Origin: Gnetum montanum | Lineage: Eukaryota; Streptophyta; Gnetopsida; Gnetales; Gnetaceae | DNA: 64,000 nucleotides | NCBI GenBank assembly: GCA_015680685.1 | Contig: MNCI01033409.1 | Span: forward strand, 695,396-759,395 | Reading direction: 5' to 3' | In this document: positions 1 through 12,289 of the stretch, in pieces | Numbering within the stretch: position 1 is the first letter of the stretch | Layout of the letters: every line of letters begins with the position of its first letter | Position numbers and translations under genes: made by a program | The notes under the pieces: generated by a model | Database searches by the model: none | Told to the model about the DNA's origin: nothing | The model's input: only the letters and a program-made list of their open reading frames with translations

Positions 1-367
1 CATGGTGATCCCAGCAACGATTAGCGTTTGGTAACCACAGTTGCATCGGTTCAGGGTGTGTACGGTAAGTGGGAACGGATGTTGACGCTAGGTAATTTAG
101 ATTTAGTCATTAGTTAAGTTAGTTAGTTTCTTCAACCCTTCACCTCGATAGCATAGGACATAAAACATAAAAGATATAAAAATCATATACCTTGGACTTA
201 CTTAACCATACACTGTGACAACTACAAGTAAGTCTGGGAAAACAACGAATGATTAACCCCAAGTGTTCTATGGTGCGTGTAGGCACTTAGTCTGCGGAGT
301 TCGACCGGATCGTGCGTGCTATGCTTGTTTCATATGGTTGAGTGTAGGGGTACCTCGCCACTTATCA
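1..367 (+). repeat. Ty3 LTR fragment, 3' part
   Basis: This matches the last ~365 bp of the 5' LTR of element 1 (16382-16746). The same landmarks appear in order: a block around GTAAC..GATTAGCG, the GGTTCAGGGTGTGTAC core, a run of ATAAAA-type words, the paired words ACTTACTTAACCATAC and AAGTAAGTCTGGGAA, and the end GGGGTACCTCGCCACTTATCA. It starts at the window edge, so its 5' part is unseen. It is followed directly by a second LTR fragment. Confidence 0.85.
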
Positions 368-829
368 ATTTTATTATTTTATTTTATGCACTTTACATTT
401 CTATTATTAGCACACATAGTACGATCACTTCGAGCATGCATGTAACACTTGGTAACATAGTAACGATTAGCGTTTGGTAATCCCAGTAGTTTTGCGCTGG
501 TTCAGGATGTATACGAAAAGTGAGAACAGATATTGGTGTTAGGATTAGTTTAAAGCCTAGTTAAGTTAAATTAGTCACTTAGTTATCTCTCTCTCTCCTC
601 CCTTATTAGTAGTAGGACATAAAAACATAAAAGCTATAAAAATCATATGCCTCAAACTTACTTAACCATACAATTGTGACATACAAATAAGTTTGGAAAG
701 ACAACGATTAACCAACCCGTCCTTGTTCCACAAAGGCGCATAGGCACTTAGTCCTTGGAATTCAACCAGATCGTGCGTGAAATGCTTGTATTCGCATGGT
801 TGAGCATAGGGGTACCTCGCCGCTCATCA
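368..829 (+). repeat. Second Ty3 LTR fragment in tandem
   Basis: This is another plus-strand copy of the same LTR. It begins in the middle of the LTR (the GATCACTTCGAGC block near 424) and ends with the canonical CTCATCA at 823-829. No primer-binding site follows. The sequence after 829 is minus-strand gag of a different copy, so this LTR truncates or was recombined with that element. Confidence 0.8.
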
Positions 830-839
830 ACTATGGAGT

Positions 840-1495
840 ATGTTTGATATTTTTTATTAGAGATTTCCAACATCATACTCTACCTTTTATTTGATCTTGG
901 TTCCAAGGACCAATACCAACCTTTTGCTTTCTTGATGAGTGTCTTAGAAAATAATTTCAGCTTTTGTCATTTGTTCTCTACATTTTGCAAGGCATAGACA
1001 TCATGAAAGGATTTTAAATGATGCTACAGATCAACATTGTAATCTACCTTAAATTTGAGGATGTTATTCATATTTAGCCATTTGATTCAGCTATCCCTTT
1101 GATGCCTGGTATGAATGTAGACTACCTTCCTAATATTAATCATGCTACCAATAGCAGGCAAAGGTTTATCATAATCATATATGCATTCATGGTCTTTATT
1201 ATGACCATGTCCTCTTCTATGGTGCTCGTTATGCCTTCTTTTAACTCTATGTCTTGGTTATTGATTGTGTCTATCATCTCTTTCCCCATCCTTATAATGA
1301 CCTCTTTGGTCATATCTACCTAGTCATTTGCCATTACCCTTGCTTTCTTAGTCATTGTCATCCTTATTAGAGATGGATGATGATGACAACAAAGAAGATG
1401 GAGAACTAGAAGAGTTGTGCTTCAAATAAGTAATAAATCGTTTTAAGCTTTAATAGTGATCCTTAAATGATTATAACTATCTAAATTATTAGCAC
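840..1495 (-). pseudogene. Ty3 gag remnant, minus strand
   Basis: On the minus strand this is a decayed gag of the same Ty3 family. The plus-strand text runs parallel to 41340-41900, which is minus-strand gag of element 3: the same order of a TTGATCTTGGTTCCAA-type block, a TGCAAGGCATAGACATCATG block and a Ser/Asp/Arg-rich segment. It lies just inside the primer site and LTR at 1496-2472, as gag should. Its other end is lost at the plus-strand LTR ending at 829. No intact frame survives. Confidence 0.65.
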
Positions 1496-1499
1496 CAAG

Positions 1500-1518
1500 T
1501 CCTTGGCAACACTGCTAA
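1500..1518 (-). other. Primer-binding site (tRNA-Asp type), decayed
   Basis: Read on the minus strand, the bases next to the LTR are TAGCAGTGTTGCCAAGGA. This is a mutated form of TGGCGCCGTTGCCGGGGA, the complement of the plant tRNA-Asp 3' end used by Athila/Tat-type Ty3 elements. The position, directly inside the LTR edge at 1519, supports the call. Confidence 0.7.
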
Positions 1519-2472
1519 TGATGAATGATAGAGTAGACCCTACGCCTAACTATATGAATCACAAGCATTTATGTATAACTTAGTCGAATTTTCTGGATTA
1601 AACTAGTGTAGGTATCTATATAGCCAAGTGATTGATTGTTGGCCACTACCTCCCTAATCACACTTATGTGGCTAAGTTGTATGATTAAGTATGACTGAGG
1701 TGCATGACGTTGATGTTGATGTTGAGATGACCATATCAAAATATTATTAAAATATTAAAATATAAAAAATTAATCTAACTAATCTATTGTGTGTTTAAGT
1801 AATCCAAGACTAACTTAAGAAGATCAATGTTCAATCCTAGTCTACTATACATGTCATAAACTCATGTACTCACCACTATGGTTACCAAGTATTATGCTAC
1901 TAGGCAAACCAAGTGATAGTACTGCTAGGATTACTAAGTAAATACACGTATATACTCAAAACTAGCCACACTTATTCCACCAAATAATTAATATGCATGG
2001 AAAAGTAAATATTATGTTAAAAAGTATTAAGAAATTAAATAGAAACTAAGGAAATTATTAACTATGTTAACTACTATAATAAAGGTAAATAGATCTCAAT
2101 CTTATTGATGTCAGGAAAATTATTAACTATGTCAGGTGTTGTAATGAAGGTAAATAGATCTTAGTGTTATTGTTGTCATAAAATTTATTAACTACGTCAA
2201 GTGTTGTAATGAAGGTAAATAGATCTCAATTCATATAGTTCATGTTACAAGCACTCAGTGATAAATTCTAACTTTTGCAAAGATGAATTGCAAGGGCTTC
2301 GCTACACTATGACCAAAATGATGCATTTAATATAGTAGGTGGTAGTTATTTATAGATTTTTCCACCTTGAATATACTATATCTATGTACAAAAATCTATG
2401 ACTTAGCATATGCAACATCACACCTACAATGTTGTAGCTGCCATGTTGTAACACACAAAAAATGCTTCATCA
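1519..2472 (-). repeat. 5' LTR of a minus-strand Ty3 element
   Basis: On the plus strand the LTR runs from TGATGAATGATAG to GCTTCATCA, so it has the TGATG..CATCA ends shared by all LTRs here. It is about 954 bp long. Its U3 side (2400-2460) carries repeated words related to ACAATGTTGTAG. Primer site and gag lie to its left, so it is a 5' LTR on the minus strand. The 3' half of this element is missing. Confidence 0.8.
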
Positions 2473-3330
2473 ATGATACATGAAAATTCCCTAGCCAATA
2501 ACTATTCCATTGATAGTCCATAATGATAGAAATCCATAAAGGCCCACACACCAACACATGGCTGTAAAACATGAATCATAGAGAAAACTCTCAAAACACA
2601 TTTTCAACCAAAAAACACCAAAAATTGTTGAATTGCTGAAATAGAAGAAAGAAGCCAAGAAAACTCACCAACACAATCACTATCCTAGAAACTAACAAAG
2701 ACATATGCACAACTGCAACTTGCCTAACTACAAACATACACACATGAGCCCATAACATCACCATTACGAGTCTTAAAATTGGTGGAGTTTATGTATCTAG
2801 GTAATGGATGTCAATGGTGGGTTTTTGTAAATCAATCTCTTAAAAACCACACAACCCTAACCCTAATCCTAATTGGACTTTTCTAACAGAAAATACCAAG
2901 AAGTTAGACACAACATGAATTCCAACTCTACTTAATTTTCCTCAAATGAAGCGTAGACCAACAACTACATGCTTAATAAAACAATGAACTAACCGCTTGA
3001 ACCATTTATCACTAGTTGAACTAACCTATCATTATCCTAGTTTAAGTACTTAGTCTTTTATTCGCGGAGTTTTTTTTATCTATTCTAACCTAACCATGAT
3101 GTAACCAGGAATGAGGAGAAAAAAGGTTAGTAACCATGTGATGAGGATGCAAAGTTTGGATAGCGATGGGGGGGCAAGCGGATAAGGGATAAAAGCAAAT
3201 AAAGAAAGACGAAAAGAAAAACAAAAAAGAAAACGATGAAGGCCACATCATGTGACCGTGATAGCCATGTGACCAGCGCCTGGCTGCATCTCCAACTTGA
3301 AAATACAGGTAAGATAAGTAGCTATGCTCC
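2473..3330. other. Gene-free spacer
   Basis: I see no gene or element here. The stretch is A-rich. At 2863-2882 there is a short run of three CCCTAA-like units (the second two imperfect), too short to be an interstitial telomere block. The composition becomes more GC-rich from about 3230 on approach to the MRF promoter. Confidence 0.6.
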
Positions 3331-3339
3331 GTCCCGCAT

Positions 3340-3530
3340 CATCTCTATCCGGAGCGACGTGGACAGTTTTGGCCAATTTATTTCTTTAATTTCCTCGCAA
3401 AATCCGACATCTGTAGAAGAATCCGGTTTTCCTAAAAAACCAGAAATTAAGAATCTTCTGGCGGGATGCTTTTTGCTCCCTTTGTTCCAGGTCTTTATAT
3501 TTGCCTCGTTCCTTCTACTTTCACTTGTTT
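3340..3530 (+). promoter_or_regulatory. Putative core promoter of the MRF gene
   Basis: An ACGT element (GACGTGG, 3356-3362), a CCAAT box (3373-3377) and a TATA-like TTTATATTT (3494-3502) occur in the usual order upstream of the leader exon. The TATA box would place the start of transcription near 3525-3535, in a pyrimidine-rich CTTCTACTTTC context. The region is more GC-rich than its surroundings. This is inference from motif order; no transcript evidence is available. Confidence 0.45.
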
Positions 3531-3800
3531 GTCGCTGCTGAGGTTTTGCATTTCTTCCATTTTCATCATCTTCGTCTGCGTTGTGTTTGCGTTTTCGCTC
3601 GTTCTATGTTCTGAATCTTGAAACTGATATATCGGCTTCACTCCACAGCGATTCTTGTTGAAGGCTTTCGCGGAGTTTTTTGTTATTGTTCTTTCGTTCT
3701 GCGTTTGTCGCAACGCCGGTGGCGTGATCCGCCCTCGGATCTGGTTTCTGGATTGGTTGTGCGCGTGTACAAGCTCTGTAAATACTGGAACCCTAAACAG
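3530..3800 (+). other. Non-coding leader exon of the MRF gene
   Basis: This GC-richer, pyrimidine-rich segment ends at a good donor (AAACAG|GTACGAG, intron from 3801). The only matching acceptor before the start codon is CTTTTAG at 6356-6362. It contains a two-codon upstream ORF (ATG TTC TGA, 3606-3614) and, near its end, ACCCTAAAC (3790-3798). A further AAACCCTAG telo-box-like word lies in the intron at about 3951. Telo-box words are common in the 5' regions of plant translation genes. The 5' limit is a guess from the TATA position. Confidence 0.55.
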
Positions 3801-6362
3801 GTACGAGAACGCAGTATTTTAGGTAGTTTTAAAAATCATCTGCATGCTGGTTTTATTCATGTCATTAGTTTTTTAGCGCTTTATATGTGAATGCGTGGGT
3901 TTACTGCAAATGCGCGAGTTCGTTTTAACTATTTGTTGCAGAATGCATCAGAAACCCTAGATATGGACGCTGCATCGATTCGTTTGCCTCGTTTGGAATT
4001 ACCTTAAAACAGTTCATTCAAATTGATTTAAAATAGTCTAACGCCATGTGCTTGATTTAGAATAGTATTAACTGAACGCAGGATGTTCATAAGATTCGTT
4101 ACAATGTTGTACGTAAATGATTTTTTCCGTCTGTTACTTTCTTTAGTAGATTAAGTTTTTCTGTCAGCTTTTGAATCTCCTGTACTGACGGATTGAACTT
4201 GATTGCCATTAGACTTTTTTCAATGTCAATTTATTAGCCAGACGTTGAATACTCGACCTTTCTGACATTTTTGAAAGTTTACGAACATTTTTGAGAGTTT
4301 TTAGTTATTTGAATGCTTATTTGTTTTGCTTGTATTGTCGAATGGGAACTTGAACGGTTGTAAAGATGTAGCGTTTAGGCTTAAGCTTCCTGGCATTCTC
4401 CCACGGCTGTTGGCGGGATATAATTTTGGATCGTTATCAGGATTGTTTTTAAATGAGTTCTTACAGATATATGTTTTTGAGTGTTTATTTTTTTTCCAGC
4501 CTAAACATAGATATCGTTAAATTTCGGTTAGATAAGATTGGCAACATATCTTGGCATCTTTTATTTAGAATGCACATGATATTGAATGTTTCTTTATTGG
4601 GTTTTCATATCGGTTGACAATCTAATTTTAATAATCTTAAGCTAATCGTCATTAATCAAGCAATTATTTAGAGAAAAGAAATAAGTATTAAATGTATCTC
4701 TTAATTTCGAAGATCTGTATCATGAAAACGGTTCATACACAAACTGGATAAAAAATTGAAGTTCAAATGAGCTATTGTTACACAACTGTTTTGAATTTAG
4801 AAAATTTTCAATATCAATTTAGTAGCAAGATGATATATTCCTGTCGGTATAATATTTTTGAAATTTTATGAACGTTTCCGAAGTTCCTAGTTGTCTGAAT
4901 GCTTATCCCTTCTATATAGTATTGGTTGGGATGGGTTTCTTGGGGTGTTAATCCAGTTATTTAACTTTCACGGTCGTGACAAATGTAGGGTTTAGGTTAT
5001 ATTCTCTCTGGTATCTTTCCTTAATTGTGCAATTCGAATTTTTTTTTGTGGACCGTTTTACAGATTTTTTTAACAATTTTTGGCAGATCCTGTTTTTGCC
5101 GTCGTTTCTCTTCTTCAATGTAGATATCCTTGAATTACGTTTAGTGAAGTTTGGTAATATATATATTTCAATGCAGTTCAGGTGTCATGGCATCATTTAT
5201 TTTGAATGCTACTGATGTTGGATATTTTTTTCAGCCCATGTAGTTGGGATGAGGCTACAATGATGATGATATTGGATATTTATTTGTTGTGGTTTCTTAT
5301 CGATTGACAAATTGATTTTTAGAATTTCGGGTTAATCATTATCAATTAAGAAATCATCCTGAGAAAAGAAATAAATATTAAATAGATTTAGAGTTTGTTG
5401 TTAGCATCAAAGATCTGTATTATGAAAAAAGTTGAGTTAAAACTAGAGTTTCTTAAGATGAATAAAAAATTTGAATTTCAACAGCACTATTGTTAGCTGT
5501 TTTGAACTTAGAGATTTTTCGATGTCAATTAATTATCAACGTGATGGATACCTTACTTTCCTGCCCTTATGATATTTTCTGAAATTTTATGAACAATTTT
5601 TAGGTGGCTAGTTATTTGAATGCTTATTCGTTTTGTCTACTATTGGTTGGGATAGGTTTCTTTGGATCCATTTATTCAACTTCTACGGTTGTAACAGATG
5701 CAGTGTCTAGGTTTTTATGCTTCCTAGTATTTTCCTATACTTGTTTGCCTTTGATTTTTTTTGTGAATCCTTTCAATTTTTTAAAATTTCTTACAGATAT
5801 TTGTTTTTGAATATTCAGTTGTTTTTCATCTTCAATGTAGATATCCTTAATTCACAGTTAGATAAGATTGGTAATTTTTACATTTCGATACAGTTAATGC
5901 ATCCTGACAACATTTATTTAGAATGCAATTGATATTGGATATTTCTTTATTAGGTTTTCATAGCAATCGACAATTAGCTTTTAAGACTTTCAAGCTAATT
6001 GTCGTTAATCAATCAATCATCGTGATAAAAGTAATAAATATTAAATAAATTATAGATTTTGTTGCCAAGTATCAAACATTTATATTATGAAAACAGTTAG
6101 GTAAAATTACTGTTTCTCAAGATGGATAAATTTTTTTGAATTTATAACACATAAAACATTTCTAATTATTCGTTGCAATAATTCATAGAGTCTTTAATTG
6201 CTTTATATATGATGCATTGAGATATCTTAATCATTCATTTAGTTTTTCAATTTGACAATCTTACTATTGCTCAAGTAGAGTTCATACATATATACTGTTT
6301 TTGTTTCTCTCATATAATGTTATAATAAACGATTGATGAAACATCTACAGATTTTCTTTTAG
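3801..6362 (+). repeat. Leader intron holding three tandem ~0.6-0.7 kb repeats
   Basis: The 5' UTR intron is 2562 bp and T-rich, with GT at 3801 and AG at 6361-6362. From about 4210 to 6150 it consists of three diverged copies of one unit, starting near 4210, 4803 and 5515. Each copy runs in order through a TTTTCAATGTCAATT-type start, TTTTGAAATTTTATGAAC, a GAATGCTTAT word, a CTTACAGATAT..TTTTGA word, an ATGTAGATATCCTT word and an ATTGACAATT..TAATCATTA..AATATTAAAT end. Short ORFs inside are by-products. It is not a recognised mobile element. Confidence 0.8.
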
Positions 6363-6374
6363 TTGGTTTACAAA

Positions 6375-9300
6375 ATGTCTTCAAATGAGGGCTTTTTGAC
6401 GGATGAGCAACGTCAGCTGTTGCGATCTGCATCTCAAGGGAGGGATTCCCAGAATGCCTTATCTAAGACTTTGAAATCACCAAGAGGTGTGCAGGAGCAC
6501 CATGCAAAACATGGTATAGGAGGAAATGCAAAAAATCATGCTGGTGGTACATTTGGCAAGCATGACAAACATGAGAAGCGATCTCATTCGGGCAAGAATG
6601 GACGTCCTAAAAAGAGTATGCATATCTTTAAGAAGTTTTTGTTGAAAATGTTTTTCATATTTTGAAAATTTTTTACATTCAATTCTTATGTGTTTGTTCT
6701 CTCCGAAATGTCCATTTAGTGGTATGAATTACTAGCTTACCATACTACAAGTTATTGATTTCGATAAATTTTCTGGGCCTTACTGAAAGATTACCACAAT
6801 ACAATAAAGATGTTATTGCATTATTTCTCATTTTAATAATTAGAAAATATGTAATAACCAAGATGTGATGAGCACAATCCATTATTTATTTTTTACTGGA
6901 TTGCTTAGCAGTGATTAAACTGAAATTTGAAGTGCGATTATTCTTATACATCATCTGTAAGTTGAAATTTTAGGCAGCTTTTAAACAATGATTCTTATGG
7001 TTCTAGCTTCCGTGTTCCTTTATAATTGGTGACTTTGATAGCTATAGAAGTTGAAGAAGCCTTTTGATCTTTCATTGTTGGTTCTTACATTTGTACAACT
7101 CGTGCGAAAGGTATAATTTATCTAGAGAACTGGTCATCTGCGTTAACTATTTTTATCAACCATTGATATTGAGTATGGTAACAAGTCAATTAGAAATTAC
7201 GGAGTGCGGTAACACCTGCAGATCTTAAACTTAGCATCTGGTCGTAATTCAAGTTTTCATCTGCATGTCTTTACATTAGCTATTGAATTCTTTTTGCATA
7301 ACATGTCATGAGGTCAATTTAACACGTTTTATATCATTCTTGTTTCTTCAACTTCTGTTTAGCTAATACTTGTTCGTTGGTTCTTTTTAGGTGGATGTGG
7401 TGGCAAAGGAACCTGGGGCGGGCTTCTTGATACAGATAGTGACATTCATGTAGATCGTAATGATCCAAATTATGATAGTGAAGAGGTAATCCAGTTAAAG
7501 ATTAGAAGTATTGTCTTTAGCAATTTTTGGGGTGACAGGGTAGTTGAACGTTATTATGAAGAATGGCCAGTTGGTTACTTTAGGTTATTTGAGTTTGTTT
7601 GATGTTTTTATACATCCATAGTCTCTAAAATGTGTCAGATGATATGACGTTACAAAGTAAAATATCCAATAATTTTCACCTTATAAGAGTTTAAGGAAGA
7701 AACATATAGTTAGTAAACACCTTTACTTGCAAGAAGGTTATGCAAAAGTTTGTAAGTAGTAGATATAAAGATTCTTGTTACTTTCATAAATCACAAGCAG
7801 GTATCAAGGTACTAAGGAGGGTGAAATTTTTCTATTCATTTTGTTGGAGTGCGTAGGTGAGGAGCAGGGTTAGATTAGAAAACCTTGATGTTCTTATAGT
7901 TTAGTGATGTATTATTCAATTTTAATGTTGTCGTCTAATCCACCTTTTCTAGGAGGGACAATTATCAAGTAATGTTGTCGTCTAATCCACCTTTTCTAGG
8001 AGGGAAAATGTGATCTATGTAAATCTTTTGCTTACGTTTTTCATGTTTTCTTTTAGGAACCATACCAGCTGGTTGGCACTACTGTATCCCAGTCTCTGGA
8101 GTACTTTAAGGGGAAAGTTGGATCGATAATTGATGAATATTTTGCTACTGATGATGTGTCTACAGCGGCAGCTGATCTGAATGATTTGGGCTGTCCAAAT
8201 TACCATCACTACTTTGTCAAAAAGCTGATATCTATGGCAATGGATAGACACGACCGAGAGAAAGAAATGGCTGCAGTGCTATTGTCATCTCTTTACGCTG
8301 ATGTAATTGAACCGGAGCAGGTTAGTAAAGGTTTTGGCAAGTTGCTTGAATCAGCAGATGACTTGGCGCTGGACATTCCTGATGCTGTTGATGTGTTAGC
8401 ACTATTTGTTGCACGTGGTATTGTTGATGATATCCTTCCTCCGGCCTTTTTGACAAAAACCCTGACTTCCTTACCTGAGAGTTCGAAGGGAGTCGAGGTA
8501 ATCCAGAAAGCAGATAAGAGCTATCTGAAAGCTCCCTTGCATGCAGAGATTATCGAACGCAAATGGGGTGGTACCACTCATGTCACCGTGGAAGAAGTAA
8601 AGAAGAAAATAAGCGATCTTCTGAAAGAATACATTGAGAGTGGAGACAAAGTAGAAGCATGCAGATGTATCAGAGAATTAAATGTTCCGTTCTTTTACCA
8701 TGAAGTTGTCAAGAGAGCACTGATTCTAGCCATGGAGAAGAGGTCTGCAGAACCTTTAATTTTAGCTCTGCTCAAGGAGGCAGCTGAAGAAGGTCTCATA
8801 ACATCTAGCCAGATGTCAAAGGGTTTTTGCAGGCTTGCAGACACTGTGGATGATTTGTCTCTGGACATCATCAATGCAAAGGATATGTTTGAAGAGTTGA
8901 TATCAAAGGCAACAGCTGAAGGCTGGCTTCCTCCAGACTCTGTTAGGTCGAGTCCAAATCAAGCAAATCTGGAGGAGCCTGCAGATGATGCTAAAATATT
9001 TAAGCAACGGGCAGTCACTATAATACAAGAATATTTTCTTTGTGATGATATTTTTGAAGTTGTTCAAAACCTTGAAGACCTTGCTGCGCCGGATTTCAAT
9101 GCAGTATTTGTGAAGAGACTTATAACACTAGCCATGGATAGAAAAAACAGAGAAAAAGAGATGGCCTCAGTGTTGCTTTCAGCACTTTATACCGAAGTTT
9201 TTCCTGTTGAGGATATTGTAAATGGTTTTGTTTTGCTTCTAGAGTCTGCTGAGGACACTGCATTGGATATTCCTGATGCTGCAAACGAATTAGCTCTTTT

Positions 9301-9883
9301 CTTAGCCCGAGCTGTTATAGATGATGTTCTAGCACCATTGAATCTTGAGGAGATCAACAGCCAGCTGAAGCCAGGATCAATAGGAAGTGAAATTGTGAAA
9401 ATGTCACGTTCTCTTCTAGCTGCTCGTCTTGCAGGCGAACGCATTCTTAGATGCTGGGGAGGTGGCACTGGCTGGGCTGTGGAGGATGCCAAAGACAAAA
9501 TCAGTAAGCTTTTGGAAGAATTTGTGGCAGGAGGGGAGATTGGAGAAGCATGCCAATGTATCCGTGATATTAGTATGCCATTTTTCCACCATGAGGTTGT
9601 TAAGAAAGCTCTGGTTATGGCTATGGAAAAGCAAAATGATAGACCCCTGGTTCTTCTGCAAGAATGTTCCAGTGAAGGGTTGATTACAGTAAACCAGATG
9701 GTGAAAGGTTTCACCAGGGTTGCTGATAGTCTCGATGACTTGGCTTTAGATATTCCTAATGCGAAGGAGAAGTTTGTAAGTTACGTTCATCACGCAAAGG
9801 CAAACGGTTGGCTGGTATCATCTTTTGTATATGATGCTGCAAAAGATGAAACTACAGAGAATAATGGTGGTGTAGTTTCATAA
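6375..9883 (+). CDS. MRF: MA3-domain translation regulatory factor (four MA3 domains)
   Basis: Spliced coding exons are 6375-6615, 7391-7485 and 8057-9883 (stop TAA), giving 721 codons including the stop, 720 aa. Junctions are A|GTATGC..TTTTTAG|GT and GAG|GTAATC..CTTTTAG|GAA, and the frame is preserved. The start is the first ATG after the leader acceptor and gives MSSNEGFLTDEQ. The N-terminus has the family's GFLTDEQ, RSHSGK and GRPKK, then GGKGTWG at about 84-90 and NDPNYDS at about 101-107. Four MA3 domains follow at about 133-245, 292-405, 424-545 and 591-698. MA3 domains bind eIF4A, as in animal PDCD4. Arabidopsis MRF1-4 (MRF3 is ECIP1) associate with ribosomes and eIF4A and are controlled by TOR-S6K (family knowledge). 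Length and domain count are normal, and no frame break is seen. This is the only clearly intact gene in the window. Confidence 0.96.
7923..8007 (+). repeat. 47-bp tandem duplication in MRF intron 3
   Basis: Copy 1 is 7923-7969 and copy 2 starts at 7970, sharing TGTTGTCGTCTAATCCACC and TTTTCTAGGAGGGA with almost no change. It lies about 50 bp upstream of the acceptor at 8056, and each copy contains a TTTTCTAG that could act as an alternative acceptor. It is a recent duplication inside intron 7486-8056. Confidence 0.85.
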
Positions 9884-10860
9884 AACAGATACGTTTTGTC
9901 AAAACACACTTGGATGCTTTTCTTATCCTTCATCCAAATGATAGATTGAAGATGTTCTATAGAACTGTTCGATTTTGTGCATCATGTGCATCATGATGCA
10001 CTGAAAATCTGGGGTTGCAAAAGATGACTGCCTAGGGTTGGTAGCTTTTTTTGGCATTTGTAAACAATATACCTGGCTTTGTCAATGTTAAAATCATGTA
10101 CATTTGTTTTTTTTTATCCGTGAACATAATTTTGATTTACTGTTTTGATTCTGTGGTCTTGTTCAACTAGAATGTGTCGTGAATACTACTACCGCTGGAT
10201 ATCGTTTGAGCATTTGGAGGCTGTTGCCTGAATATAACTCTTAATTACATTTATCTTTTTGAACAGAAAACTTCGTAGCTGACCCATTTTTGGTTTTGTT
10301 GTTGGAGGATGCCATTGTCTTCGACGTTGGTGAGTGTTACTGATAACTGTTATCATTTTGATAATTGAATATCTTTTTACATTGACGAGAGACATGTTTC
10401 TTTAAAAATGCTTTTGATCATCAGCTTGGCTGATTTGCCTTGGCTGTGATACTGACAAGCACTCAAACGTTATAAGTGTCAACTTGTCCAATGTTATTAG
10501 TGTGGAACCGTTCAACTTTTTTTTTAACTTCCATCTTTTCTACCAAATCCCCTAGGAATATTTCTGCAGTGAATAAAACTAGAGTTTGCTGGAACTGATT
10601 TGGAAGGAACGTTCAAGAAAAAGCTTATAAATATTCAGTGTTTGACCTTAGAATTATCTTGAAAAATCGGTTTTCTTGCAGACTGTTGTTCTGGCTAGCG
10701 ATGGGAAACAACAGATACCGTACGAAGGCGGTGATAATCATTCGGACAAAATGGTGGCTAAGTGGTGCGGAAGAGTTTCAATTGGTGGGTCGTAAAGATC
10801 ATTGAAAATTTTGATGATGTTATGTGATTAGGGGCTTCGTCTTGATTTTCAACCTTTATA
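9884..10860 (+). other. 3' region of MRF with possible extra exons
   Basis: The 3' UTR follows the stop at 9883. Two exon-like blocks lie downstream. One is 10267-10329 (acceptor TTTTTGAACAG, donor GTTG|GTGAGT). The other starts at 10682 after TTTTCTTGCAG and is open for 37 codons to a TAA near 10793. Both have stronger splice signals than random AT-rich DNA. They could be spliced 3' UTR exons of MRF or part of a small separate transcript. AATAAA occurs at about 10571. I do not recognise any protein from them. Confidence 0.3.
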
Positions 10861-12285
10861 CATGGGGGCATGTGTTATGGAGAGCGCTACACGGCATCAC
10901 CTTTAGCTTTAAAAATTACGAAGCACTTGGGTGTATTTAAGATCAAGTGGATTGAAGATGGATTATTCCCTGCCATATTCTGTGGGTTTTTTCTAAGTGT
11001 ACCTTGAGATTGTGTACTTGAGATTCAAGATGGATTATTCCATTATCATATAACCAAGTACTAGGGTGGATTCAAGATAGACTACTTAATCATCATAAAA
11101 TCTTAGATCATACTATGAAGCACATGGCATAGGTGTAGTGATTATGTTTATGTAGCAAAAAATCTAAAAGCATACTAGAAGCATATGGCATAAGTGCAAT
11201 GAATTTTCTTATGTAGGAAATATGCCTTAGAACCAATGTGACATAGAGAACATTGATATACACACTAGCCTTAATGATCCTTGAGATAGTTAGGATGTAC
11301 ATATTTACTATAGATATTTAGCCGTAATCATATTTTTCATAGAATAAACAAGGTGTTCTCACCAAAAACTTTAGTAGAATAAATAAGGTGTTCTCACCAA
11401 AAACTTTACCTTTGGTTGCCTGCATATTTTCACAATGTAGTATGCAAGAAATCAAGACTATGTAGTTCTTAAGAGGGGATGATGCTCAAGTTAGCATAGA
11501 ACTTGAGTGGATCTTCATATTCATTTTAGCATTTGTTTTTTGCATTTGTTATAGAGAGAAGCGACCTTTGAACTACTAGAAAGGCATACTCTTTACATTC
11601 TCCTTGTTTAAAATAAGTGGTCTTCTCAGAGCTTAAGTCATTTTTCATACACTTTGGACCATAGTGTTACTTTAAAAAATTTTAAGCTCCAAAAAAACCT
11701 TAGCAAGATCTATAACATTTGTAGAAAAAACCTTAGTAGCATATACAGTAGCTTTTTATTGATGTGTTTGCATTGTCTTTTTTTGTAGCATAAAAGGACA
11801 TGAATCAAACATGTGACTCTTGATGACAATAGTAACATGACTTTGGAAAATTGTAATAAACAACTTTCTATGCATAATCAATTCCATCAGCATGTAGAAG
11901 AATTTCTTGCTTGAGCAAATCAAGATCTTCTTCAATCATATATCAAATTTTGTGAAAACCACTAGCTATAGTAAAGGTTTTAGAATGCTTGATTGGCCCA
12001 ATATGAGAGGATATCTTTTTCAACTTTTTCAAAAAATAATGGAAGATTCGACAATTCAACAAAACAAGAACCTTTCAAAATTTAGAAGATGTTGGTTGGA
12101 TTAAAAGAGAGAGTCCACTTTTGAATGTGATTTGGAAGTTAGTGGTTTTGGTATTTGTCTAGTTTCTCTAAATTTCTTTTCCTAGGGGGATATTGATGAA
12201 TGAATCAGTAAGGGTTATTTACACATTCATCCGCACTTCAATTACGGATTGAAAAACCCCTACTAGATAGCCTTGCTTGATAGGA
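10861..12285. other. AT-rich intergenic stretch with small duplications
   Basis: No gene is recognised. Small tandem duplications are visible. A ~63-bp unit with CATGGCATA and TTATGTAG occurs at about 11108-11170 and 11171-11232. A 35-bp unit containing AAGGTGTTCTCACC occurs at 11341-11375 and 11376-11410. A longer diffuse repeat of AAGATGGATTATTCC lies at 10950-11040. The 65-codon frame at 11907-12104 has no recognisable motif and may be upstream caulimovirid or chance. Confidence 0.5.
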
Positions 12286-12289
12286 TAAC

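Noticed and set aside
263-445. 60-codon plus-strand frame
   Set aside because: It lies across the join of two LTR fragments and has no motif.
2863-2882. Interstitial telomere repeat
   Set aside because: Only three CCCTAA-like units, two imperfect; too short to mean more than chance or a telo-box.
9187-9714. 175-codon minus-strand frame
   Set aside because: It is antisense to the fourth MA3 domain region of MRF, without its own motif; a shadow of strong coding composition.
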